64,000 nt of DNA from Actinotalea soli (GCF_017565425.1 NZ_JAGEMK010000010.1:62001-126000); one strand, 5' to 3'. Counted from the first letter of the stretch, positions 14,903 to 27,850 are shown. Notes: generated by a model not told the origin, from the letters alone. Program-made: numbers and translations.

Positions 14903-15204
14903 GCGCCGAGCTCCCCGCGGTGCCGGTGCTCCTCAGGGATGTCGAGGTCGAGATAGACGACGTCGTAGGGCTGCGTCGAGTTGATCGCCGACAGCTGCTC
15001 CGTCGGCACGAGCAGCCAGGGTTGCGCGGGGCCGCAGCACGTCACGAGCCGGTCGAGCGCGGTGTAGGCGAGCAGCGCCGTGCGGCCGTCCCTGGTCGTC
15101 CGCAGCACGACCTGGGCCTCGCCCGACGCCGTCGTCGTGCCGTCGCTCGGGAGGTACAGCACAGGCGGCACTGTCGGGCGCGCGGGCGCTGGGGCGTGGG
15201 GCAT
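14899..15204 (-). CDS. SseB/SAV_915-like small protein
   Basis: 101 residues, first gene of the unit. The pattern PVLYLPSDG, RTALLAYTALDRLVTCCG, QPWLLVPTEQL resembles the SAV_915/SseB-like proteins found beside actinobacterial type VII genes, where they are thought to be cytoplasmic; family assignment is tentative. Two adjacent cysteines (CC) could bind metal or form a disulfide. There is no signal peptide or membrane segment. Its stop overlaps the start of the EspC-like gene by 4 nt, giving translational coupling across the unit. Confidence 0.6.
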   Translation of the reverse strand: MPHAPAPARPTVPPVLYLPSDGTTTASGEAQVVLRTTRDGRTALLAYTALDRLVTCCGPAQPWLLVPTEQLSAINSTQPYDVVYLDLDIPEEHRHRGELGA

Positions 15205-15282
15205 CGCGGTCTCCTCCTCGGCGGCGCGAACAGGCTAGCTGCAGGGCAGCGGACCAGCCAGCAGGTCCCGAGGTGAGCTGCC

Positions 15283-15311
15283 GCGACCTGGGCCACGTGG
15301 CCCCAGGTCGC
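15283..15311. terminator. Hairpin after the LLM oxidoreductase gene
   Basis: GCGACCTGGGCCAC pairs with GTGGCCCCAGGTCGC with a single bulged base and almost no loop. It lies 7 nt past the stop of the minus-strand oxidoreductase gene. There is no T-tract, as is common in high-GC actinobacteria. Confidence 0.6.
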
Positions 15312-15317
15312 GCTGGC

Positions 15318-16346
15318 TCAGTCGGCGAGGGCGTCACGGACCAGGGGAGCGACCCGCGTGCCGTAGAGCTCGATCGCTCGCATCGTGTGCTCGTGCGGCA
15401 ACGCCCCTTGGGACAGCTTGAGGCTGAACCGGTCCAGGCCCAGTCCCTGGGCGCTGCGCACGATCTTCCCGGCGACCGTCTCGGGGGAGCCCACCATGAG
15501 GGCGCCGTCCGGCCCCGCGGCCTGCTCGAAGGACTCGCGCGTGGGCGGCGGCCACCCGCGCTCGCGGCCGATGCGGCCCACGTACTTCCGGTAGTGCGGC
15601 CAGACCTGCTCCTTGGCCTCGTCGTCGGTGTCGGCGATGTGCCCCGGGGAGTGCTGCCCCACGCGTCCCGGCCCGGTGCCGAGCTCGGAGAGGGCCCGGT
15701 GGTACAGGTCGACGTACGGGCGGAACTGCATCGGGTCGCCACCGATGATCGCGAGCATCATCGGCAGGCCGTGGCGCGCGGTGCGGATGACGGACTCGGG
15801 GCTGCCGCCGACGCCGACCCAGGTCGGCAGGTCACCTTCGAGCCGCGGGTAGACGACCTGGCCCTGCAGCGAGGGGCGCAGGCGCCCGGTCCAGCTGATC
15901 GTCCCGCCGTCGAGGAGTCGACGGAACAGCTCGAGCTTCTCCTCGAAGAGCTCCTCGTACTGCTCGAGCGGGTAGCCGAACAGCGGGAAGGACTCGGTGA
16001 AGGAGCCGCGCCCGACGACGACCTCGGCCCGGCCCCCGCTCAGGGCCGAGAGGGTGGAGAACCGCTGGAACACGCGCACCGGGTCGTCCGAGGAGAGCAC
16101 CGTCACGGCCGAGGCCAGGCGGATCCGCTCGGTGCGGGCGGCGATCGCGGCGAGCACCACCTCGGGGGCCGAGACGGCGTAGTCGTCGCGGTGGTGCTCA
16201 CCCAGCCCGATCAGGTCGATGCCCACCTGGTCGGCGAGGACCCCCTGCTCGACGAGCTCGCGCAGCACCTCGCCCTCGTGCTTGAGGGTGCCGTCGGGAC
16301 GCTCGGTCACGTCGCCGAAGTGGTCGATGCCCAGCTCGATGCTCAC
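15318..16346 (-). CDS. LLM-class flavin-dependent oxidoreductase (bacterial luciferase-like)
   Basis: 342 residues. Family marks: LGEHHRDDYAVSAPEVVLAA near residue 45-65, RIRLASAVTVLSSDDPVR, LSGGRAEVVVGRGSF, and the C-terminal LMVGSPETVAGKI. The TIM-barrel luciferase-like monooxygenases use FMN or F420; this sequence does not settle the cofactor, and the substrate is unknown. The GTG start at 16346 follows AGGAGG with suitable spacing; the frame remains open upstream into the purL promoter region. It is monocistronic, divergent from purL, and ends at a strong hairpin. Confidence 0.88.
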   Translation of the reverse strand: MSIELGIDHFGDVTERPDGTLKHEGEVLRELVEQGVLADQVGIDLIGLGEHHRDDYAVSAPEVVLAAIAARTERIRLASAVTVLSSDDPVRVFQRFSTLSALSGGRAEVVVGRGSFTESFPLFGYPLEQYEELFEEKLELFRRLLDGGTISWTGRLRPSLQGQVVYPRLEGDLPTWVGVGGSPESVIRTARHGLPMMLAIIGGDPMQFRPYVDLYHRALSELGTGPGRVGQHSPGHIADTDDEAKEQVWPHYRKYVGRIGRERGWPPPTRESFEQAAGPDGALMVGSPETVAGKIVRSAQGLGLDRFSLKLSQGALPHEHTMRAIELYGTRVAPLVRDALAD

Positions 16347-16525
16347 TCTGCCTCCTGGTGGTGGTCGCTGCTCACGCCAACCGCGGGGGGTGGGTCTCTG
16401 TTCCGTGGGGAGGTCGCCCGCCGTCGACCCGCCCGCGCGTGGGCCCTGTGCCGAGACGACGCCCGAGGCGCGGCCACGCCCAGGTAGCCTGAGCCCGACC
16501 CCGTGGGCCCTTCGGTAGGGAATCG

Positions 16526-20342
<3,817 letters not shown>

Positions 20343-20361
20343 GGGCGAGGGACCGTCCGTG

Positions 20362-20387
20362 GGGGGGGCGCGCCCCGCCGCCCCCCC
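20362..20387. terminator. Hairpin between convergent gdhA and metalloprotease genes
   Basis: A 9-bp stem of seven G then CG (20362-20370) against CG and seven C (20379-20387), with an 8-nt loop, fills the gap of 57 nt between two convergent genes. Bidirectional termination is likely. Confidence 0.55.
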
Positions 20388-20399
20388 GGCCGGGTCAGG

Positions 20400-22808
20400 T
20401 CAGCGCAGGACGACGAACCCGTCGCTCACCACACGGGGCCGCCCCGCGGTGCCCTGCACGACGATCTTCACCGTGTGGGTGCCCGAGGTCGCCCAGCTGT
20501 GCGTCCAGACGATGTTCCGGCGCACCTGGGACGGCGAGTGGGTGTCCACGGTGCCGATCTTCTTGCCGTCGACGTAGACCGTCGCGCGGCCCTTGTCCGG
20601 CCCGGTCTGGACGACCCAGCCGACGCTGCGCCCGGTGAACTTGTAGCTCATCGTCGACCCCCGGACGTCGGACACCAGGGCCTTGCCGCCGAGCAGCTGG
20701 GTGTTGGAGGCGGTGCGCCACGTGCCCGTGCGTGAGGTCGAGGTCTCCGGTGCGGTCGCGATGTCCCTGACCATCGAGGAGGTGGTGGTGCGGCCCGACC
20801 AGTCGCGGGCCTTGAGCTCCCAGGTCCGCGAGCCGCGCGGCACGACGTACTGCGCGCTCGTGGTCGTCGGCTTGTAGGTGGCCGCGCGCCCCGCAGGCTG
20901 CACCAGGCTGACGTCCCGCAGGGTCGAGTCGGCGGCCTTCCACGTCAGGGTCACGGGGACCGCTGTCGTGGACACCACGCCCGTGCGCACCGCGAGCTGA
21001 GGCGCCTGGGGGAAGGTCGGCGCCATCGAGTCCCGGGTGAGGCTCACGCCGTGGCTCAGGGCGGTCGACACCTCACCCACCGCGCGGACGACGATGTAGT
21101 TCGCGCCCTTGCTCAGGGCGATGTCCGCCGTACGGACGCCTGGGGCCAGCGTTGCGACGACGTTGCCGTTGCGGAGCACCTGCTGCTGCACCGCCGCCGG
21201 GCCGTCGGCCACGCTCCACGAGATCGTGGTCGTGCTGCCCTGGGTGTAGAACCTGCCGGTGTCGTCGGTCACTGTCCCCGAGAGGGCTGAGATCGTCGGC
21301 GTCCCCGGCCGCAGGTTCGGGCCGATGGTCAGCGCGACCGTTGCCGAGCCAGAGGACTGCGCGGTGACCTTGACCACCGCGCCGCCGTCGGCCGTCGTGA
21401 AGGTGCGTCCCTGCTTGAGCACGAACCACGGCTCGGAGGTGACGTACGCGGGGTCTTCCACGCCGGCGTCGAGGAGCAGGGTGTCGGCCCCCGCGCCCGG
21501 GGAGTCCACGCGGCGCACGACGACGCCCGGGGTGTAGCGGTCGAGCCCCGTGCAGTAGAAGACGCCGAGGGCACAGCCGCCCCGGTTCGTCGCCAGGTCC
21601 GCGTCGCGGCCGACGGCGGCCCGGTACTCGACGTGGTAAGTCACGCCGCCCGAGGTGAAGGTGAGGAAACGGGTGCCGGTGAGGCCGCCGACAGGAGCCA
21701 GGGCGACCGTCGTCGAGCCGCTCGCCGAGACAGTCGAGGCGCTGTCGAGCAGGCCGAGGGTCTGCAGGTGCGCGCCGCTGAGCGGGCCGGCCGAGGTCCC
21801 CACGCCCATGATGTCGTAGGCGTCGCCGTACTCGCCGGGGAGGCACTCGTCGCCGTCGGCGAGGTCGCCGCAGTACACGTACGAGTTCGAGTGGCCGAGG
21901 GTGAGGGTGTGTCCCAGCTCGTGGGCGAAGGTCATCCACCGGCTGGAGCGCTTGGTGTCCCCGTTGAGCCACGCCGCGCCGCCGTTGGCCACGTGAGCCA
22001 CGCCGCTGAAGCCGCAGGCAGCGACGTCAGGGGTGTAGAGCACGGCGTGCTGCCCGTCACCGGCCGGGCGGGGAAGGCCGACGAGGGCGCTCGCCCAGGC
22101 CAGGGTCCCGAGGATCTGGGAGTTGGTGCAGGTGGTGGTCTTGCCCCAGGTGCTGTGGACCGCACCGTTCCTGCGGCTCGACTCGCTGAAGACGACCTGC
22201 CCGGCCGTCGAGTCCGACCAGTAGGGCGTGACGAGGGTCGTCAGGTCGGTCGCGAGGTCGGCGCTGCGGATCGCGTCGAGGGTCTGGCCCGAGAGCCGGC
22301 CGGAGATCAGGTGCACCGGTCGGACGGCGACCACGCCGGGCGCCTGGGCGATCTCGGGGTCGGCGACCTCGGCCTCGGTGGCCTCGGCGAGCACGTTGGC
22401 CTCGGGGGCGGCGGTGAGCACGTCGACCGCGAGCAGCTCGGCCGAGGTCTCGGGCTCGGTGATCTCCTCGAGGGGGTCGACCCCGACGACGACGACCTCG
22501 ACGGTCGATCCGGTGGTCACCTCGGCGATCTCCTCGTCGGGGACCCGCACCGGGTCGCCCTCGGTCGGCACCACGAAGGTCAGCTGGAAGCCGCCGCCGT
22601 CGCGCAGCTCCACGGCGAGGCGCTGGACCTCACCGGTGACGGTCTCAGGCTCGGTCGAGCCCTCGGTCGCCACGTCGGTGGTTGTGGTGGTCGTGGTCAC
22701 CGTCGGCGCGGTGACCGTGGTGCCGGTGGTCGCCCCGGCGGGGGCGAGGCCCACCACCGGGAGCAGGATCGCCGTCGCGGCGGCGAGCAGGACAGGGCGT
22801 CGAGCCAT
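20400..22808 (-). CDS. Secreted zinc metalloprotease (metzincin-like) with C-terminal Ig-like repeats
   Basis: 802 residues. A signal peptide (MARRPVLLAAATAILL ... APAGA, about 28 residues) precedes a Thr/Val-rich linker and a propeptide-like domain to about residue 190. The catalytic part has HELGHTLTLGH (His 296, Glu 297, His 300, His 306) and a downstream AYDIMGVG that suits the metzincin Met-turn. Cysteines around (CGD, CLPGEYGD, CALGVFYC) suggest disulfides. Residues about 500-800 form two or three beta-sandwich domains (GTPTISALSGTVTDD, TWKAADSTLRDVS, RTWELKARDWSGRT) likely for substrate or wall binding. Start ATG at 22808 has GAGAGG upstream. It interrupts the purine block and is probably a degradative extracellular enzyme; substrate unknown. 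Confidence 0.85.
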   Translation of the reverse strand: MARRPVLLAAATAILLPVVGLAPAGATTGTTVTAPTVTTTTTTTDVATEGSTEPETVTGEVQRLAVELRDGGGFQLTFVVPTEGDPVRVPDEEIAEVTTGSTVEVVVVGVDPLEEITEPETSAELLAVDVLTAAPEANVLAEATEAEVADPEIAQAPGVVAVRPVHLISGRLSGQTLDAIRSADLATDLTTLVTPYWSDSTAGQVVFSESSRRNGAVHSTWGKTTTCTNSQILGTLAWASALVGLPRPAGDGQHAVLYTPDVAACGFSGVAHVANGGAAWLNGDTKRSSRWMTFAHELGHTLTLGHSNSYVYCGDLADGDECLPGEYGDAYDIMGVGTSAGPLSGAHLQTLGLLDSASTVSASGSTTVALAPVGGLTGTRFLTFTSGGVTYHVEYRAAVGRDADLATNRGGCALGVFYCTGLDRYTPGVVVRRVDSPGAGADTLLLDAGVEDPAYVTSEPWFVLKQGRTFTTADGGAVVKVTAQSSGSATVALTIGPNLRPGTPTISALSGTVTDDTGRFYTQGSTTTISWSVADGPAAVQQQVLRNGNVVATLAPGVRTADIALSKGANYIVVRAVGEVSTALSHGVSLTRDSMAPTFPQAPQLAVRTGVVSTTAVPVTLTWKAADSTLRDVSLVQPAGRAATYKPTTTSAQYVVPRGSRTWELKARDWSGRTTTSSMVRDIATAPETSTSRTGTWRTASNTQLLGGKALVSDVRGSTMSYKFTGRSVGWVVQTGPDKGRATVYVDGKKIGTVDTHSPSQVRRNIVWTHSWATSGTHTVKIVVQGTAGRPRVVSDGFVVLR

Positions 22809-22930
22809 GCGTAGAGGCCTCTCAGGACAGTCGCCCTGGGCCCCCATGGCACCGCGGTGCGGACTGATGCTCCTATCGGTCGCTGACCCCCCGACCTTGA
22901 GGACGGGTTTTCTGTGGTTGGCTGCCTGGC

Positions 22931-23308
22931 ATGGCACCGGCACGACGCACCGACCCCGCTGTCGGCCGTGCGGCCCTGGCCGCCTGGCAGGCAGATCCCG
23001 AGGGTGCGCCCCGGGCCCAGGTGCGCACCGCCGTCCGCTTCACCCTCGAGGAGCTCGCCGAGGTCGCCCCCGGTCCGTCGGTCGAGGTGCGGGTCCCGCC
23101 CGACGGCGCCGTGCAGGCCGTCGCGGGGCCGCGGCACACCCGGGGCACGCCCCCCAACGTCGTCGAGACGGACCCCAGCACCTGGTTGGCCCTGGTCAGC
23201 GGGCAGATCGTGTGGGCCGAGGCCGTCGCCTCGGGGCGGGTCCGCGCCTCCGGGGCCCGGGCCGACCTCGCGCCGTACCTCCCGCTCCAGGCCGCGCGAC
23301 AGCGCTGA
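22931..23308 (+). CDS. Sterol-carrier (SCP2-like) family protein
   Basis: 125 residues. The pattern is that of the actinobacterial 'bacterial SCP orthologue' group: an N-terminal helix ([10 protein letters not shown]), [32 protein letters not shown], then [13 protein letters not shown] and [19 protein letters not shown] at the C-terminus. In actinobacteria this gene is conserved beside purL/purF, and that neighbourhood holds here. A lipid-binding function is assumed from the fold only. No signal peptide. It is divergent from the metalloprotease gene. Confidence 0.85.
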   Translation: MAPARRTDPAVGRAALAAWQADPEGAPRAQVRTAVRFTLEELAEVAPGPSVEVRVPPDGAVQAVAGPRHTRGTPPNVVETDPSTWLALVSGQIVWAEAVASGRVRASGARADLAPYLPLQAARQR

Positions 23309-23383
23309 CGGGGGTCCGGTCGGGCGGGCCGCGACCGGGTCGCCGCCGGCGCCGACCGCTCAGCTCGCGGGACGGCTGCGACC

Positions 23384-23427
23384 ACCTGGTGAACGAAGGT
23401 CAAACCTTCCATGACCAAGGTCACAAG
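23384..23427 (-). promoter_or_regulatory. Pho-box-like 11-nt direct repeats upstream of the nuclease/5'-nucleotidase gene
   Basis: Read on the minus strand, consecutive 11-mers are GTTCACCAGGT (23384-23394) and GTTTGACCTTC (23395-23405), followed by weaker units GGTCATGGAAG and CTTGTGACCTT. The first two match the actinobacterial PhoP pattern GTTCACC plus 4 nt. A plus-strand unit CTTCACCCGGT lies at 23438-23448 and a -10-like TATAGC at 23454-23459, placing the repeats near the -35 region where PhoP activates. Phosphate control is inference. Confidence 0.5.
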
Positions 23428-23527
23428 GGGGGTGGATCTTCACCCGGTCGGCCTATAGCGTGCACCGGGTCAGGGCGCCGCCTCGAGCGCCTTCGCTCCG
23501 TGCAGTGACCCCCTGGAGGTCAGCCCG

Positions 23528-26500
23528 ATGCACCACGCCCGGCGCCGTACCCGGCGCCTCGTCACCCTCTCGGCAGCAGGCTCTCTCGGCCTCGCTGCCG
23601 TTCTCGTCCCCCCGGCCGCTGCGGCCGAGGTGACGCACACGATCGCCGAGGTGCAGGGCACCGGCGACGCCACCCCCCTGGCAGGCAGCACGGTCACCGT
23701 CGAGGGTGTGGTCACGGCCGACCACACCACGGGCGGCTACCGTGGCCTGTACGTGCAGACCGCCGGCTCGGGCGGGACCGAGGACGCGACCCCCGGAGCC
23801 TCGGACGGCATCTTCGTCTACCTCAACACCCGGACCACCGACGCGCAGATCGGCGACCTCGTGCAGGTCACGGGCGTCGCAGGCGAGTACTTCGGGCTGA
23901 CCCAGATCTCTGCCGCCGGAGCGGGCGGAGCGGTCGAGGTGGTCGGCGAGGGCCAGGTGCCCGACCCCGTCAGCCTGCCCGACTCCCTCACCGGCGCGGA
24001 CCGCGAGCCCTTCGAGGGCATGCTCGTCGCCCCCGAGGGTGACTACCTGGTGGCCTCGACCCACGAGGTCGACCGCTTCGGGGCCGTCTGGCTGAGCGCG
24101 GGGGACACCCTGCCGGTCAAGAGCACCGAGCTGGCCCGGCCGGGGGCCGAGGCCGACGCGATCGCGGCCCAGAACGCGGCCCGTCGCCTGCTCCTGGACG
24201 ACGGTCGCAGCAGCCAGGTGACCGGTGCGACCCAGCCGTACCTCACGGCCGAGGACCCGGTCCGCGTCGGTGACGGCGTCGACTTTGCCGACCTGACCTA
24301 CGTGCTGCACTACGGCTTCGACGAGTGGCGCCTCCAGCCCACCACGCCGATCAGCGCGCAGACCCCCGCCGAGCAGAAGCCCACCTTCACCGAGCTCAAC
24401 CCGCGTCCCGAGGCCCCGGCCGAGGTCGGCGGGGACCTCGCGGTCGCGGCCTTCAACGTCCTCAACTACTTCACGACCTTCACCGAGGACGACTCGCGGG
24501 CGCGTGGCGCCCGGAACCAGGCCCAGTTCGACCTGCAGAAGCCCAAGATCGTCCAGGCCATCACCTCGCTCGGGGCCGACGTCGTCGCCCTGCAGGAGAT
24601 CGAGAACTCGGTGCAGTTCGGCGACGGGACCCCCGACGTCGCGCTCGCCGACCTCGTGGCTGCCCTGAACGTGGCTGAGGGCAGCGAGGTCTGGGCCTAC
24701 GTGCCCACCCCCGCGGTGCTCGTCGGCGAGGGAGCGACCGAGACCGACGCGATCATGAACGCGATCATCTACCGCACCGACACGGTCGAGCCCGTGGGCG
24801 AGAGCCTCGCGCCGGTCGACGAGACCGTGTGGAACATCGCCCGGGAGCCGATCGCCCAGACCTTCGCCCCGCTCGACGGCGGGGAGGAGTTCGCGGTGGT
24901 CGCGAACCACTTCAAGTCCAAGGGCGGCGGAACGGGCGAGGAGCCGGCCGACGGCCAGGGCTTCTTCAACGCCGAGCGCGTCGGCCAGGCCGAGGCGGTC
25001 ATCGAGTTCGTCGAGGAGGAGGTCCTCGGCGCGGGTGTCGAGGACGTCGCGGTGCTCGGGGACCTGAACTCCTACAGCCAGGAGGACCCGATCGCGGCCT
25101 TCGCGGCGGCAGGCTACGTGGACCTCACGGCCCAGCACGCCTCGGGCCAGTACACCTACACCTTCGACGGCGAGCTCGGCTCCCTCGACCACGCCCTCGC
25201 GACCCCGTCCTTCGCCGAGCGCGTGACCGGGGCCGACATCTGGGAGATCAACGCCCCCGAGTGGTTCGGCTACCAGTACTACGGAGCCTTCCCGCAGGCC
25301 GAGGCCGGGACCGTGTACCGCTCCTCCGACCACGACCCGATCCTCGTCGGGTTCACGGCCGAGGGCCCCGACGGCGGTGACGGCACGGTCGAGATCGACC
25401 TGCTGACCGTCAACGACTTCCACGGGCGGCTCGAGGCGAACCCCCCGGCGGCCGGGGCCGCGGTCCTGGCCGGGGCGGTCAACTCCTACCGGGACGCGAA
25501 CCCGAACACGCTGTTCCTCTCGGCGGGGGACAACATCGGTGCCTCGACCTTCACCTCCTTCGTCCAGGAGGACACCCCCACCATCGAGGCCCTCAACGCG
25601 ATGGGCCTGGACGCCGCGGCCCTGGGCAACCACGAGTTCGACCGGGGCCGCGAGGACCTGGACGACCGCGTGATCCCGCTCGCGGACTTCCCGCACCTCG
25701 GGGCCAACGTCTACGACCGTGAGACCGGCGAGCCCGCGTACGAGGACTACTGGATCACCGAGATCGACGGGGTCGACGTGGGCTTCATCGGCGCCCTCAC
25801 CGAGGACATGCCCTCCCTGGTCACCCCGGCCGGGATCGCGAGCCTGGAGTTCCGGCCGATCGTCGAGGAGGTCAACCGCGTCGCGGCCGACCTGACCGAC
25901 GGTGACCCTGCCAACGGCGAGGCCGACGTGCTGGTCCTGCTGGTCCACGAGGGCCCGGCCTCGGCCGACATCGCCGACTCGACCGACGACTCGGACTTCG
26001 GACGCATCGCGACCGAGGTGAGCCCCGAGGTCGACGTGATCTTCGCGGGTCACACCCACCAGCGGCACACCCACCAGATCCCCGTCGAGGGATGGGCCGA
26101 CGGGCTCACCCGGCCGGTGGTGCAGGGCGGCCAGTACGGCGAGACCCTCGCCCGGGTCACCCTCACGGTCGACGCGGACGGCGAGGTCGTGGACAACGCG
26201 GCCGAGATCGTCCCGCTCGTGGTCGACGGGCAGCCGGCCTTCGAGCCCGACGCGGAGGTCGCGGCCATCGTGGCCGAGGCCGTCGAGGTGGCGGAGGAGC
26301 TCGGCCAGGTCTCGCTCGGGGAGATCACGGGTGACCTGCGGCGGGCCCAGCAGTCGAACGGCTCGGAGAACCGGGGCGGGGAGTCCACCCTGAACAACCT
26401 CGTGGCCGACGTGCAGCGGTGGGCCACGCAGGACGCCGGCACGCAGATCGCCTTCATGAACCCGGGCGGGCTGCGGGCCGACCTCACGTATGCCTCGAGC

Positions 26501-27340
26501 GGCGAGGGGGACCCGGACGGCAACGTCACCTACCGGGAGGCGGCCAACGTCCAGCCCTTCGCCAACACGCTCGTCACCATGACCCTCACGGGCCAGCAGG
26601 TGGTCGACGTGCTCGAGGAGCAGTGGCAGCCCGCGGGGGCCAGCCGCCCGTTCCTCAAGCTCGGCACGTCGGGCCTGACCTACACCTACGACCCGACCGG
26701 CCCCGAGGGCGACCGGATCGACCGGGTGCTGGTCGACGGGGAGCCGCTCGACCTCGAGGCCGGGTACACGGTGGTCGTGAACTCCTTCCTCGCCTCGGGC
26801 GGGGACAACTTCACGACCCTCGCCGAGGGCAGCGACGCGCGGGACTCGGGTCGTGTGGACCTGCAGGCCTTCGTCGACTACCTGGGGGAGCTCTCGCCCG
26901 TGAGCCCCGACCTCGCGCAGCGGGCCGTCGGAGTCCACGTCGTGGACCCGCCGGCGGAGGGCTACCTGCCCGAGGACGAGGTCACGGTCGAGCTCTCCTC
27001 CCTGCTGTTCAGCGCCGGGGAGCAGCAGCCCGACGAGGTCACCGTCCGGGCGGGCGACGAGGTCCTCGCGACCGCGGCGATCGACCCGACCATCGTCGAC
27101 ACCACCGACGAGGTGGGCCGGGCGAGCGTGACCTTCACCGTGCCGGAGGGCACCGAGGCGGGTGAGCTCGTGCTCGTCGCGGGGACCGAGACCGGCACCA
27201 GTGCCGAGTTCGCGGTGACCGTGGCCGAGGCGGACGAGCCCGAGGAGCCCGGGGAGCCCGGGGGCAACTGGCTGGTGGACCTGGTCAAGAAGCTCTTCGG
27301 CTGGCTCTGGTACCTGTTCATCGGCTGGTGGCGCCCCTGA
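23528..27340 (+). CDS. Secreted ExeM/NucH-type nuclease fused to a 5'-nucleotidase
   Basis: 1270 residues, three enzymatic/binding parts. Signal peptide to about residue 35 (LSLAAVLVPPAAAA-like). Residues about 40-150: OB-fold (GSTVTVEGVVTADHTTGG, RTTDAQIGDLVQVTGVAG). Residues about 305-615: endonuclease/exonuclease/phosphatase fold with VAAFNVLNYF, GADVVALQEIENS, VVANHFKSKG, VLGDLNSYSQEDP and SSDHDPILV. Residues about 620-1140: calcineurin-type 5'-nucleotidase with LTVNDFHGRLEANPP, LSAGDNIGAS, LGNHEFDRG, FAGHTHQRH, and the C-terminal substrate domain with ASGGDNFTTL. Then an Ig-like domain and a hydrophobic Trp-rich tail (NWLVDLVKKLFGWLWYLF) that may anchor it. Likely releases phosphate and nucleosides from extracellular DNA; Pho-box-like repeats upstream fit this. 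Confidence 0.93.
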   Translation: MHHARRRTRRLVTLSAAGSLGLAAVLVPPAAAAEVTHTIAEVQGTGDATPLAGSTVTVEGVVTADHTTGGYRGLYVQTAGSGGTEDATPGASDGIFVYLNTRTTDAQIGDLVQVTGVAGEYFGLTQISAAGAGGAVEVVGEGQVPDPVSLPDSLTGADREPFEGMLVAPEGDYLVASTHEVDRFGAVWLSAGDTLPVKSTELARPGAEADAIAAQNAARRLLLDDGRSSQVTGATQPYLTAEDPVRVGDGVDFADLTYVLHYGFDEWRLQPTTPISAQTPAEQKPTFTELNPRPEAPAEVGGDLAVAAFNVLNYFTTFTEDDSRARGARNQAQFDLQKPKIVQAITSLGADVVALQEIENSVQFGDGTPDVALADLVAALNVAEGSEVWAYVPTPAVLVGEGATETDAIMNAIIYRTDTVEPVGESLAPVDETVWNIAREPIAQTFAPLDGGEEFAVVANHFKSKGGGTGEEPADGQGFFNAERVGQAEAVIEFVEEEVLGAGVEDVAVLGDLNSYSQEDPIAAFAAAGYVDLTAQHASGQYTYTFDGELGSLDHALATPSFAERVTGADIWEINAPEWFGYQYYGAFPQAEAGTVYRSSDHDPILVGFTAEGPDGGDGTVEIDLLTVNDFHGRLEANPPAAGAAVLAGAVNSYRDANPNTLFLSAGDNIGASTFTSFVQEDTPTIEALNAMGLDAAALGNHEFDRGREDLDDRVIPLADFPHLGANVYDRETGEPAYEDYWITEIDGVDVGFIGALTEDMPSLVTPAGIASLEFRPIVEEVNRVAADLTDGDPANGEADVLVLLVHEGPASADIADSTDDSDFGRIATEVSPEVDVIFAGHTHQRHTHQIPVEGWADGLTRPVVQGGQYGETLARVTLTVDADGEVVDNAAEIVPLVVDGQPAFEPDAEVAAIVAEAVEVAEELGQVSLGEITGDLRRAQQSNGSENRGGESTLNNLVADVQRWATQDAGTQIAFMNPGGLRADLTYASSGEGDPDGNVTYREAANVQPFANTLVTMTLTGQQVVDVLEEQWQPAGASRPFLKLGTSGLTYTYDPTGPEGDRIDRVLVDGEPLDLEAGYTVVVNSFLASGGDNFTTLAEGSDARDSGRVDLQAFVDYLGELSPVSPDLAQRAVGVHVVDPPAEGYLPEDEVTVELSSLLFSAGEQQPDEVTVRAGDEVLATAAIDPTIVDTTDEVGRASVTFTVPEGTEAGELVLVAGTETGTSAEFAVTVAEADEPEEPGEPGGNWLVDLVKKLFGWLWYLFIGWWRP

Positions 27341-27396
27341 GCCCGTGCCGGATGACGGCCTGAGCTCGCCGCCACCTGTGGCGTGACGCACGACGA

Positions 27397-27431
27397 CCGG
27401 ACCCTGCCCGCTCCGCGCGGGTAGGGTCCGG
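27397..27431. terminator. Hairpin between the nuclease gene and the small membrane gene
   Basis: CCGGACCCTGCCCGC pairs with GCGGGTAGGGTCCGG around a 5-nt loop with one mismatch. It follows the nuclease stop by 57 nt and ends 2 nt before the next GTG. TAGGGT in its right arm can serve as the -10 box of that gene, so terminator and leaderless promoter overlap. Confidence 0.65.
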
Positions 27432-27433
27432 TT

Positions 27434-27757
27434 GTGTCGTCCGACCAGAACGCCCCAGACCCGGACCAGCCCGCCGAGGGCCGGCCCGCCCCCGCCCCCG
27501 CGCCCGACGCCGAGGAGCTCGAGCGGGTCGCCACCCCCGCGACGGTGCGCCGCGCGCCCCGCTACCGGGGCTTCGTCATGGCCGGGGTCGTGCTGGGGAT
27601 CCTCGTCGCGGTGCCCACCGTGCTGCTCTGGCGCGGGGGGACCAACGAGCTCGGCCTGGGGCCCGTCGTCGTCTTCACCGGGCTGACCCTCGCCGTCCTG
27701 GGCGCGATCCTCGGCGCCGTGGCCGCCGTGGTCGCGGACCGGCGCTCGCGGCGCTGA
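27434..27757 (+). CDS. Small two-helix membrane protein
   Basis: 107 residues. A 40-residue N-terminal region rich in Pro, Ala, Asp and Glu is followed by two membrane segments, GFVMAGVVLGILVAVPTVLL and GPVVVFTGLTLAVLGAILGAVAAVV, and a short basic tail DRRSRR, so both ends are probably cytoplasmic. Function unknown; such small proteins are common next to purF in actinobacteria. The GTG at 27434 is 6 nt after a TAGGGT box, so a leaderless message is likely. It ends 94 nt before purF and is co-directional. Confidence 0.75.
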   Translation: MSSDQNAPDPDQPAEGRPAPAPAPDAEELERVATPATVRRAPRYRGFVMAGVVLGILVAVPTVLLWRGGTNELGLGPVVVFTGLTLAVLGAILGAVAAVVADRRSRR

Positions 27758-27850
27758 GGGACGGCGCGCGCCGGCGGTGGCGGGACACCGTCCGCCGGGA
27801 CTCCCCGACGCCGCGCGCGCGACCCGGCGGGCGTGTGCGACGATGGCGCC

